From Ignavibacteriaceae bacterium (GTDB lineage: Bacteria > Bacteroidota > Ignavibacteria > Ignavibacteriales > Ignavibacteriaceae): DNA of 8,802 bases. Of the stretch, positions 1 to 7,536 are shown in pieces. The position numbers and the translations under genes are program-made. The stretch is from NCBI GenBank assembly GCA_025455085.1, contig JALONF010000126.1, forward strand, positions 1-8,802. Direction: 5' to 3'. The notes beneath the pieces were generated by a model. The model saw only the letters and a program-made list of their open reading frames with translations. It was not told the origin of the DNA and searched no databases. The first letter of the stretch is position 1. The number at the start of each line of letters is the position of its first letter.

Positions 1-1
1 G

Positions 2-190
2 ACAGAAAAGACTCAATCTGTTGTTTTGAAAGCTAATTATCAAATGCTTACTGCTGAAGATATAATTAAAAAATATGGAATGTATGAACTTGGCTTGGTG
101 GATGCAAGTTCAGATCCGATTCAGAAAATAATACTATCCACTGAAGATATTGCAAAACTATCTGAAAGCGTGTGGAACATTAATGAATAA
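2..190 (+). CDS. ftsL: FtsL-like cell division protein, C-terminal end (5' partial)
   Basis: This frame is open from the window edge to TAA at 188-190 and gives the last 62 residues of a protein that begins upstream. The visible part contains a helix-like stretch, TAEDIIKKYGMYELGLVDAS, followed by a short acidic tail ending SVWNINE. No membrane segment is visible because the N-terminus is missing. FtsL proteins are small, single-pass, coiled-coil partners of FtsB/FtsQ that activate FtsWI. Their C-terminal part often has a pattern like 'IE..A...LGM..P...QI', which is loosely matched here by KKYGMYELGL...DPIQKI. The stronger argument is position: in dcw clusters the small gene directly before ftsI is normally ftsL. 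Its stop lies 8 bases inside ftsI, so the two are probably translationally coupled. The reading frame is certain; the family name is an inference from context plus weak similarity. Confidence 0.6.
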   Translation, partial: TEKTQSVVLKANYQMLTAEDIIKKYGMYELGLVDASSDPIQKIILSTEDIAKLSESVWNINE

Positions 191-2186
191 TTCACGAGTG
201 CTGCTCATACTGATTATTGTAGTGCTAATCTTTAGTGCGCTCGTGTTCAGGCTGGTTAATCTCCAGGTGGTCAGGAGTGATGAACTTAGCTACTTTGCAA
301 AAAGACAACAGACTAATACACAAACAGTGAAGGCAGATCGAGGATTTATTTACGACCGGAATGATGTCCTGCTGGTTTACAATCGAAATGACTACTCATT
401 CTATGTCGATCTTCGTATGCTGCCCGCCTTGGAAAAAGATAAACTTGCCAAAATGTTTTCAAAGGTTATCGGGAAAAGCAAGCTTCATTATTCGAAGCTC
501 CTTAAAGCAAGTGGAAAGACAATTTGCCTTGAGAAGAAGGTTCCTTTTGAAAAATCATTGGACCTCTTCGAGTATAAAAATCCTGCATTCTTTTATGTTG
601 AAGAACCCATAAGCGTATTTCATTACGGCTCTCTTGCTTCTCATATTCTTGGATATGTTGATAATGATTATAAAGGCGTGAATGGTATTTCTAAGAGCTT
701 TGATGATGTTCTAAGAGGAAAAGATGGTTTTAGAATGGTCGAGCGCAATGCGATGGGTGATATCATTTCAATTTCGGAGAAACAAACCAGAGCTTCAATA
801 CCTGGTGATGATATTTATCTCACAATTGATAAAAGATATCAGACAATTGTTGAAGAAGAGCTGAAACAAAGTTTAAAGGCAAATTCCGGTGAGTCTGCTA
901 CCTGCATAATTATGAATCCTAATACAGGTGAGATTCTTTCGATGGCTAACATCAGTGATTACGATCCGAATCAATTCTGGAAATATGGAGACTTTGAAAG
1001 AAAAAATCGTGCAATAACAGATTCATATGAGCCGGGCTCAACTTTTAAAGCAATTACATTCGCCGCTCTTCTGGAAGATAAAGCTTGTGATGAATCCGAA
1101 CGAATTAATGTTGAGAACGGTGTTTATAAATTCAGGAATAACTACATCAGAGATTCACATAAATTCGAATCACTGACTGTAAGAGAAATACTTGAAGAAT
1201 CAAGCAATATCGGTACAGCCAAACTTATTCAGCGGATGAGCGATGAAAAATTTTATCAATATGTAAGAAGCTTTGGATTCGGAACTTTCACTTCTATCTC
1301 ATTGCCTGGCGAAGTCACAGGTAAACTTGTTGATCTTGATAAGTGGAACAACCAGACAAAAACTTATATGTCGTTTGGGTACAGTATTTCAGTTACTCCT
1401 CTGCAGATTACAAATGCTTTTTGTGCGATTGTCAATGGCGGAATTCTCTATCAACCACAGATCGTTAAAAGACAAGTAGATAAAAATGGCATTACTGTCC
1501 GAGAATATTCTCCGGAGTTAGTTAGGAGAGTTATTTCCGAAAGAACTTCAGAAAGAATGCGAAGTCTTCTATTGGGCGCTGTTCAGAAGGGAACAGGTCA
1601 GCAGGCAAAAATTGATTCTCTTGCAATCGGGGGAAAGACAGGCACTTCAAAAATTATTGTAAATGGTAAATACTCGGATAGTCAGTACTATTCATCTTTT
1701 ATAGGATTCTATCCTGCTAATAATCCTACGATTGTTTGTTACGTGTTGATAAATAAACCTACCGGACATTACTACGGTGGCCTTGTTTCAGCACCTGTGT
1801 TTAAGAATATTCTCACAAGAATTTATGAGCTCGAAAAAGGAAAATATAATCATCCTAAGCCAAGCACAGACATAAAAATTGCTGATAATAAAAATCAGGG
1901 TTCTGAATATGAATTTGTCAGCCACGAATCAAAACTCGACGATGAATTAAATGAGAGTCAAAATGTTTTTGCATCTGATAACGCCAAAAATTTAATGCCG
2001 GACCTTAGAGGAAAAACAATAAAAGAAGCTTTATTGATATTGAATGATCTTGGAGTAAAATGGAACATATCTGGCTCAGGAGTAGTTGCCGAGCAAAGTA
2101 TTCCTCCGGGACAAATGATAAATAAAAGAAAGACCTGTATTCTTACTTGTTTGCAATTAAGCACAAGCTCAGCGAGGATATACTGA
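183..2186 (+). CDS. ftsI: Septal peptidoglycan D,D-transpeptidase FtsI (PBP3-type) with C-terminal PASTA domain
   Basis: This class B penicillin-binding protein of 667 residues cross-links septal peptidoglycan made by FtsW. From the N-terminus it has a short cytoplasmic tip, one membrane segment (about residues 5-27), a PBP dimerisation region with the usual RGFIYDRN signature, and the transpeptidase domain. The catalytic motifs are all present: STFK with nucleophile Ser286, SSN at 340-342, and KTG at 485-487. A single PASTA domain follows from about residue 605 (MPDLRGKTIKEAL...). It is longer than E. coli FtsI (588 residues) largely because of this domain and its linker. The start was set at ATG 183, which overlaps the upstream stop by 8 bases, has GGA at 174-176, and puts the membrane helix right after a short tip. 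An ATG at 150 would add 11 residues and overlap the upstream gene by 41 bases, so it is less likely. The stop TGA shares its A with the murE start. Confidence 0.95.
   Translation: MNNSRVLLILIIVVLIFSALVFRLVNLQVVRSDELSYFAKRQQTNTQTVKADRGFIYDRNDVLLVYNRNDYSFYVDLRMLPALEKDKLAKMFSKVIGKSKLHYSKLLKASGKTICLEKKVPFEKSLDLFEYKNPAFFYVEEPISVFHYGSLASHILGYVDNDYKGVNGISKSFDDVLRGKDGFRMVERNAMGDIISISEKQTRASIPGDDIYLTIDKRYQTIVEEELKQSLKANSGESATCIIMNPNTGEILSMANISDYDPNQFWKYGDFERKNRAITDSYEPGSTFKAITFAALLEDKACDESERINVENGVYKFRNNYIRDSHKFESLTVREILEESSNIGTAKLIQRMSDEKFYQYVRSFGFGTFTSISLPGEVTGKLVDLDKWNNQTKTYMSFGYSISVTPLQITNAFCAIVNGGILYQPQIVKRQVDKNGITVREYSPELVRRVISERTSERMRSLLLGAVQKGTGQQAKIDSLAIGGKTGTSKIIVNGKYSDSQYYSSFIGFYPANNPTIVCYVLINKPTGHYYGGLVSAPVFKNILTRIYELEKGKYNHPKPSTDIKIADNKNQGSEYEFVSHESKLDDELNESQNVFASDNAKNLMPDLRGKTIKEALLILNDLGVKWNISGSGVVAEQSIPPGQMINKRKTCILTCLQLSTSSARIY
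2174..2178 (+). promoter_or_regulatory. Ribosome binding site of murE
   Basis: GAGGA lies 7 bases before the ATG at 2186, inside the end of ftsI. It is the clearest Shine-Dalgarno sequence among the junctions before murG. It supports starting murE at 2186 rather than at the in-frame ATG at 2147, which would overlap ftsI by 40 bases and add 13 residues that do not look like a MurE N-terminus. Confidence 0.7.
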
Positions 2187-3655
2187 TGCTGCTTAGTGAA
2201 TTGTTAAATAAAATTAAAGCAGTTCAGGTTGCAGGAAATTTACCTTCTCGCGAAGTATCCGGTGTTGAATACGATTCTCGAAAAGTTGTTGACGGCTCCG
2301 TCTTCGTTGCAATGAAGGGATTTAATACTGATGGTCATCTTTTCATTCAGGATGCTTTGAATAAGAAAGCAGTAGCAATTGTTGTAGAAGATAATGAATC
2401 AATACCTGATTCGCTTGTAAGCCATTTCAAAGCTGCTAAGATTGTTGTAAATGACGGCCGCCAGGCTCTCGCTGAAATTTCGAATGCAATTTTTAATGAG
2501 CCATCAAAAAAACTAAGACTGATTGGTATAACCGGAACTAATGGAAAAACTACCACATCATACTTTCTAAAAAATATTTACGAAACTGCAGGATACAAAG
2601 TTGGTTTGATGGGAACGATCTCAAACTATATCGGCAATGTAAAAATAGAATCGAAGCTGACTACGCCTGAAGCGAATGATCTGAATAAAATGTTAAACCA
2701 AATGTGTCAGGCAGGATGCGAATATGCAGTCATGGAAGTTTCATCTCATTCGCTTGCATTGAAAAGAGTTCACGGCTTACACTTTTCGTTTGCAGTATTT
2801 ACGAATATAACACCCGAGCATCTGGACTTTCATCGTGATTTCGAAAATTATCTTAAATCAAAAAAAATATTATTTGATGAGCTGCCCCTCTCGTCATCTG
2901 CAATCTATAATAATGATGAGCTGCATAGTGTTGATGTTATTAAAGATTATAATGGATTAAAATATTCATTTGGGACAAAGCAAGATTCACAGTTCAGAAT
3001 TTCTGACATTAAATGCGATCTCTCCGGCACATCTTTCACCATTAATTATGAAAACAAAGATTATATGCTAAGAACTTCGTTGGTCGGTGATTTTAATGCA
3101 TACAATGCGGCAGGTGCTTTTGCGACTGCAAAATTATCAGGACTAAAAGATGAAGTTATTGCCGAAAGTATTTCAACGACACCTCAGGTTCCCGGCAGAT
3201 TTGAAATCTTATCAAATGGAACAAGAAAAGTTGTAATTGATTATTCGCACACTCCCGATAGTCTTGAAAAAACCTTAATGGTGATCAGGAAGATCACAGA
3301 AAATAAAAATCCTGTTTATACCGTATTTGGCTGCGGGGGCAACAGAGATAAACTGAAACGTCCGGTGATGGGAAAAATTGCTACTGAGCTAAGTGATAAA
3401 GTGATTGTAACCTCTGACAATCCGAGAAACGAAAATCCCTCTGCAATAATTGAAGAAATAAGATCGGGTATAACGAAAGATAATTACCAGGTAATCGAAG
3501 ACAGAGAATCTGCAATTACAGAAGCGATAAAGAATAGCGGAAAATATTCTGTGATTTTGATTGCAGGGAAAGGTCACGAAGATTATCAGGAAATTGACGG
3601 AGTAAGGCATCATTTTTCTGATATAGAGATAGCAAAAAAAGTTCTTGGAATTTGA
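2186..3655 (+). CDS. murE: UDP-MurNAc-L-Ala-D-Glu:meso-diaminopimelate ligase MurE
   Basis: This cytoplasmic Mur ligase of 489 residues (E. coli 495) adds the third residue of the stem peptide using ATP. The N-terminal UDP-binding domain carries DSRKVVDGSVFVAMKG and DGHLFIQDA. The central ATPase domain has the P-loop GITGTNGKTTT at residues 114-124 (Lys121), then TTPEAND, EVSSHSLAL and TNITPEHLDFH. Lys226 in YLKSKK matches the lysine that is carbamylated in E. coli MurE (Lys224). The C-terminal domain has FGCGGNRDKLKRP and DNPR at 411-414. DNPR is the known signature for meso-DAP rather than lysine, so this organism should have DAP-type peptidoglycan. The start at ATG 2186 overlaps ftsI by one base (TGATG) and has a good GAGGA site. 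The end overlaps murF by four bases. All key residues are present and I see no damage. Confidence 0.97.
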   Translation: MLLSELLNKIKAVQVAGNLPSREVSGVEYDSRKVVDGSVFVAMKGFNTDGHLFIQDALNKKAVAIVVEDNESIPDSLVSHFKAAKIVVNDGRQALAEISNAIFNEPSKKLRLIGITGTNGKTTTSYFLKNIYETAGYKVGLMGTISNYIGNVKIESKLTTPEANDLNKMLNQMCQAGCEYAVMEVSSHSLALKRVHGLHFSFAVFTNITPEHLDFHRDFENYLKSKKILFDELPLSSSAIYNNDELHSVDVIKDYNGLKYSFGTKQDSQFRISDIKCDLSGTSFTINYENKDYMLRTSLVGDFNAYNAAGAFATAKLSGLKDEVIAESISTTPQVPGRFEILSNGTRKVVIDYSHTPDSLEKTLMVIRKITENKNPVYTVFGCGGNRDKLKRPVMGKIATELSDKVIVTSDNPRNENPSAIIEEIRSGITKDNYQVIEDRESAITEAIKNSGKYSVILIAGKGHEDYQEIDGVRHHFSDIEIAKKVLGI

Positions 3656-5043
3656 AACCAGTAAAGCTGACAATTGAAGATTTATTTGATGTCCCGAGTG
3701 CTGTAATATATGGACCTGATAAATTAAAAACGATAAAGTATATATCAATTGACTCGAGAAAAATTAGGCCAAACACTCTGTTTATTGCAATTAAAGGGAA
3801 TCGATTTGACGGACACAATTTTGTTAAAGATGCAGTTAAGAACGGAGCCGCAGCAATAGTTATTAATAAAACAAGATTAAATCAGTTTAATAATGTTTCG
3901 ACTCCCATTATAACTGTTAAGGATACAAAGCGGGCTTTGGGAGATATCGCGAAAATCTGGCGAAAAAAACTTAGCACTAAAATTATTGGAATAACAGGAA
4001 GTTCAGGTAAAACAACAGTAAAAGAAATGTTAGCACAAATTCTTTCTGAAAAATATATTGTCAACAAAACAGAAGCTAATAATAATAACCACATTGGAGT
4101 ACCGTTAACGATATTAAATACGAACGAAAAGCATCAGGTTCTGGTTGCTGAACTTGGGACGAATCACTTTGGTGAAATACCCTATACAGCAAACATTCTT
4201 TCACCTGATTATAGTTTAATCACAAACATTGGTGATTCGCATCTTGAATTTCTAAATACAAAGAATGGTGTTTGGAAAGAAAAATCTTTTTTGTTTGAAG
4301 AAACTATAGACAATGGTGGAAAAGTTTTTCTCAATTATGATGATCCGATAATTAAAGCTAAACACTCTAGTGAAGGGAAAAAGACTAGTTATGGATTTAC
4401 CGGGAAAGTTGATGTTAAAGGCGAAATAAAGACCTATACAGAAGAAGGTAAGCCTTTAATTCACATTACTTATAAAAAGAAAAATTATGAATTCACATTA
4501 CCAATTTATGGTGAACAGAGTGCAAAAAATTTTCTTGCTGCTTGTACTGTTGCTCTGGTGATGGGACTATCAATTGAACAGATAAAAAGCGCAGTAAGAA
4601 AATTAAAAGCTTCTTCAGGAAGACTCGACGTTCAGCGTTATAAGAATTTCATTTTGATTGATGATACATACAATGCAAACCCTGATTCAACTAAAGCAGC
4701 GATTGAACTGGTAGGAAAGATTAAATCGTTTAGAAGAAAAATTCTTTTCCTTGGTGATATGCTTGAGCTTGGAAAGAGCAGCACAAGGCATCATCAAAGT
4801 CTGAACAATGTGATCATAAAAACTGGAATAGATGAAGTTTATACGACCGGTTCCAATATGAATCATTTACATAAAACAATTGATAAGAAAAACGTACTCA
4901 CAAGACATTTCACTAAAAGAGATGTACTAAAAAGTTATTTAAAAAAAATGAATTTGAATGATTCTGTTATTCTTGTAAAAGGTTCAAGAGGAATGAGAAT
5001 GGAAGAGTTTGTTTCTGAAATAAAAAATAAATCTATGAGCTGA
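3652..5043 (+). CDS. murF: UDP-MurNAc-tripeptide:D-alanyl-D-alanine ligase MurF
   Basis: This cytoplasmic ATP-dependent ligase of 463 residues (E. coli 452) attaches the D-Ala-D-Ala dipeptide, finishing the UDP-MurNAc-pentapeptide that MraY uses. Visible elements in order are the N-terminal DSRKIRPNTLFIAIKG and DGHNFVKDA segment, the P-loop GITGSSGKTT at residues 113-122 (Lys120), the MurF-typical TEANNNNHIGVPLTIL, then AELGTNHFGEI, IDDTYNANPDSTKAA, LGDMLELG and VKGSRGMRMEEFV near the C-terminus. The only conventional start is TTG at 3652: the frame is closed by TGA at 3619, and there is no ATG, GTG or other TTG between that stop and 3652. The TTG overlaps the murE stop as TTGA. The nearest purine-rich match, GGA at 3647-3649, is only two bases away, so initiation probably depends on coupling to murE. 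The stop overlaps the mraY start by one base. Confidence 0.96.
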   Translation: MKPVKLTIEDLFDVPSAVIYGPDKLKTIKYISIDSRKIRPNTLFIAIKGNRFDGHNFVKDAVKNGAAAIVINKTRLNQFNNVSTPIITVKDTKRALGDIAKIWRKKLSTKIIGITGSSGKTTVKEMLAQILSEKYIVNKTEANNNNHIGVPLTILNTNEKHQVLVAELGTNHFGEIPYTANILSPDYSLITNIGDSHLEFLNTKNGVWKEKSFLFEETIDNGGKVFLNYDDPIIKAKHSSEGKKTSYGFTGKVDVKGEIKTYTEEGKPLIHITYKKKNYEFTLPIYGEQSAKNFLAACTVALVMGLSIEQIKSAVRKLKASSGRLDVQRYKNFILIDDTYNANPDSTKAAIELVGKIKSFRRKILFLGDMLELGKSSTRHHQSLNNVIIKTGIDEVYTTGSNMNHLHKTIDKKNVLTRHFTKRDVLKSYLKKMNLNDSVILVKGSRGMRMEEFVSEIKNKSMS

Positions 5044-6152
5044 TGCTTTACTATTTATTTGAGTACATAAATAAAATTTATTCGCCGCCGGGATTTGATA
5101 TCTTCCGCTTTCTTACTTTCAGGTCGGCGTTAGCTGCAATTACCGGTTTATTTCTGGCTTTCTATTTAGGACCGAAAATAATTCGTTCATTACAGAAAAA
5201 TCAAATAGGCGAAGCAAAAAAAGTTGATGCACCGCAGACTCATTGGTCTAAAGCAGGAACGCCGACAATGGGCGGATTGATAATAATTTTTTCAGCAGTT
5301 GTTCCTGTGCTGCTGTGGGGTGATTTGACGAGCATATACATAATATTAATACTCGGCGGAACAGTTTGGTTAAGTCTTGTTGGATTTTTAGACGATTACC
5401 TTAAAGTTGTTAAAAAGTTACCTAAAGGTTTAATAGGCAAATATAAGCTGCTGGGTCAGTTTGTAATCGGTTTAATCGTTGGAGCAGTGATTTACTTCTC
5501 GCCTGAATTTGCAAATAATAATTCTCTGACAACAGTTCCATTTTTGAAAAATGTTAATCTCGATCTTTCAATTTTTTATATACCTGTGGTGGTATTTATA
5601 ATTACTGCCACATCGAATGCCGTAAACCTGACTGATGGACTGGATGGTCTTGCGATTGGAGTTATTGCTATAGTTATGATAGCGCTCGCGCTGCTCAGTT
5701 ATGTAAGCGGCAACGTGATTTTTGCTGATTACCTGAATATTATTTATTTGCCGGGCTCAGGTGAGTTGACCGTTTTTGTTGCGGCCCTTGTTGGTGCATC
5801 ACTTGGATTTCTCTGGTTTAATGCCTATCCCGCACAAATTTTTATGGGTGATACAGGCTCGCTGGCACTCGGAGGTGCATTTGGAATTCTAGCGGTACTA
5901 ATAAAAAAGGAATTGTTTATTCCGATTCTTGGCGGCGTCTTTTTTATGGAAACAATTTCAGTAATCATCCAAAAAATTTATTTCAAATACACAAAGAAAA
6001 AATATGGAGAAGGTAAAAGAGTATTTAAGATGGCTCCAATTCATCATCACTTTGAAATACTCGGCTGGGCGGAACCGAAAATTGTTGTTCGATTTTACAT
6101 TATTGCAATTATCCTTGCTATAGTTACACTTGTTTCTTTCAAGATAAGATGA
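5043..6152 (+). CDS. mraY: Phospho-N-acetylmuramoyl-pentapeptide transferase MraY
   Basis: This polytopic inner-membrane enzyme of 369 residues (E. coli 360) transfers phospho-MurNAc-pentapeptide from UDP to undecaprenyl phosphate, making lipid I. The hydrophobic segments fit the usual ten-helix layout. Family motifs are intact: KKVDAPQTHWSKAGTPTMGG on the first cytoplasmic loop, the Asp pair FLDDY (Asp117/118), NLTDGLDGLA from residue 195, FMGDTGS (Asp270), and MAPIHHHFE with the three histidines at 334-336. The N-terminus, with its YSPPGFD stretch before the first full helix, resembles Bacteroidota/Chlorobi-group MraY. The ATG overlaps the murF stop (TGATG), with only a weak GAG at 5037-5039. 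The stop TGA overlaps the tandem ATGs of murD. Nothing appears missing. Confidence 0.97.
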   Translation: MLYYLFEYINKIYSPPGFDIFRFLTFRSALAAITGLFLAFYLGPKIIRSLQKNQIGEAKKVDAPQTHWSKAGTPTMGGLIIIFSAVVPVLLWGDLTSIYIILILGGTVWLSLVGFLDDYLKVVKKLPKGLIGKYKLLGQFVIGLIVGAVIYFSPEFANNNSLTTVPFLKNVNLDLSIFYIPVVVFIITATSNAVNLTDGLDGLAIGVIAIVMIALALLSYVSGNVIFADYLNIIYLPGSGELTVFVAALVGASLGFLWFNAYPAQIFMGDTGSLALGGAFGILAVLIKKELFIPILGGVFFMETISVIIQKIYFKYTKKKYGEGKRVFKMAPIHHHFEILGWAEPKIVVRFYIIAIILAIVTLVSFKIR

Positions 6153-7536
6153 TGGAAGTCAAAGGAAAAAAAATATCAGTTATCGGAGCTGCCAGAAGTG
6201 GGGAAAAAAAATATCAGTTATCGGAGCTGCCAGAAGTGGGGTTGGCGCTGCAAAACTTGTAAAGCGGCTCGATGGAATTCCGTTTGTAAGTGATTTCAGC
6301 CCGAAGGAAAAAATAATTGATGCAGTGAATCAACTCGAAAAAGAAAATATAAATTTTGAGTTCGGGGGACACTCGGCTAAGGTATATGAGTCATCGCTTA
6401 TGATTGTCAGTCCAGGTGTCCCCAACGATTCACAAGTGCTTCAGAATGCAAGGGCAAAAGGTATTAAGCTGATAAGTGAGATCGAGTTCGCCTATCATTA
6501 TTGTAAAGGGAAAATAATTGCAATTACGGGAACTAATGGTAAAACAACCACCACGAGTTTGTGCGGACACGTTTTTAATAATTGCGGTTATAAAACTCAC
6601 GTAGCTGGTAACATCGGCGTAGCGTTCAGCGAAGTAGTTCTGGATGTGAAGGAAGGTGAATTTGTTTCTCTTGAAGTTTCAAGTTTTCAACTGGACCTGA
6701 TAGATAATTTTAAGCCAGCAGCAGCAATTATATTAAATATTACTCCAGACCATTTAAACAGATACGAAAACAGTATTGAGAAATACTCTTTATCTAAACA
6801 AAGAATTTATGAGAACCAGGATGCAAAGGATTTTCTAATACTTAATAAAGACAGCAATGCTATTATGAAATACTTATCCGGCCATAAAAGCAAATCATTT
6901 TTCTTCTCATTAAGTGAAGAGCAAAAGGATGGCTGCTTTTATACTGACGGAGAGGTAGTATTCAAGCTGAACGGTAAAGAAAGTTTTCGCTGTTTGAGAA
7001 ACGATATAAATATCAGAGGTGAACACAACCTTGCAAATGCTATGTCAGTTATCTGTGCCGCAAAGATCTTCAATCTGGATAATGCCGGAATAGTAAATGG
7101 ACTACAAACCTTTGAAAGTGTTGAACATCGGCTTGAACTCGTTAGAGAAATTGATGGAGTCAAATATATCAATGATTCCAAAGCAACAAATGTGGATTCT
7201 GTATGGTATGCATTAAAAAGTTTTGATGAACCAATCCTGCTGATACTTGGCGGTCAGGATAAAGGAAATGATTACGAACAGATAAAAGATCTGGTCCTTC
7301 AAAAAGTGAAAAGGATTTATGCGATCGGTTCTTCCGCAGAAAAAGTTTTTAACTTTTTTCACAAAGATGTGAAAGTTGAATTGGAAAAGACAATGGAAGA
7401 TGCGGTAAAAAGTGCAAGCAGGGAAGCCATAAAAGGTGATGTTGTGCTGCTTTCACCTGCTTGTGCGAGCTTTGATATGTTCAATAATTATGAACATCGC
7501 GGTAAAGTATTTAAAGAGGCAGTTAACAAACTATAA
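6152..7536 (+). CDS. murD: UDP-MurNAc-L-Ala:D-glutamate ligase MurD, frame broken near the N-terminus by a 38-bp duplication
   Basis: MurD adds D-glutamate to UDP-MurNAc-L-Ala in the cytoplasm. The expected start MEVKGKKISVIGAARSG begins at ATG 6152 (an in-frame ATG at 6149 is also possible and would give an ATGA overlap with mraY). As written, that frame runs into TAA at 6260 after 36 residues. The rest of MurD lies in another frame, open from 6148 to TAA 7534-7536. Removing one 38-bp repeat unit joins the two into a 448-residue protein (E. coli 438). In that numbering the P-loop GTNGKTTT starts at 114 (Lys118) and Lys203 in SLSKQRI matches the carbamylated lysine. EVSSFQLD, ITPDHLNRYE, NDSKATNVDS, LGGQDKGNDY and SPACASFDMF are also present. 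The first conventional start in the long frame is GTG 6325 (403 residues), which would lack the first UDP-binding strand and loop and is unlikely to be active. Family identity is certain; whether the break is real is not. Confidence 0.9.
6164..6241 (+). repeat. Exact 38-bp tandem duplication inside murD
   Basis: Bases 6164-6203 (GG, eight A, TATCAGTT... AGTGGGG) are repeated without mismatch at 6202-6241. The period is 38, with GG shared at the junction. Each unit covers the codons for GKKISVIGAARSG, the first beta strand and glycine-rich loop of MurD. Because 38 is not a multiple of three, the second copy is read in a different frame from the start codon. The flanks differ (A at 6163 against G at 6201; A at 6204 against T at 6242), so the edges are sharp. 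The perfect identity means either a very recent event or an artefact. Confidence 0.97.
6204..6211 (+). other. A8 run that could act as a -1 slippage site in murD
   Basis: Eight A in a row follow GGGG in the second repeat unit. In the murD start frame the codons here are gaA AAA AAA tat, so 6205-6211 forms A_AAA_AAA, a classic -1 slippery heptamer. A one-base backward slip moves reading exactly into the long murD frame and would give a 461-residue protein with an internal 13-residue repeat. The matching A8 at 6166-6173 could also do this, since the target frame has no stop after it. I did not find a convincing stimulatory hairpin or an upstream Shine-Dalgarno at the proper distance, so function is speculative. 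Confidence 0.3.

Noticed and set aside
150..182. Earlier ATG for ftsI at 150
   Set aside because: It would overlap the upstream gene by 41 bases and add a polar 11-residue extension; ATG 183 gives a normal short overlap and a typical short tip before the membrane helix.
2147..2185. Earlier ATG for murE at 2147
   Set aside because: It lies inside the ftsI coding end and lacks a ribosome binding site; ATG 2186 has GAGGA at proper spacing and the TGATG overlap used elsewhere in this operon.
3389..3818. Minus-strand open frames of 100-119 codons across the murE/murF junction
   Set aside because: They lie opposite intact, motif-rich genes, show no recognisable domain and no ribosome binding site, and look like shadows of the + strand coding.
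6325..7536. GTG 6325 as the genuine start of murD
   Set aside because: It would drop the first 45 residues, including the UDP-binding loop, which are clearly encoded just upstream; the closest purine-rich site (AAGGA 6304-6308) is 16 bases away.
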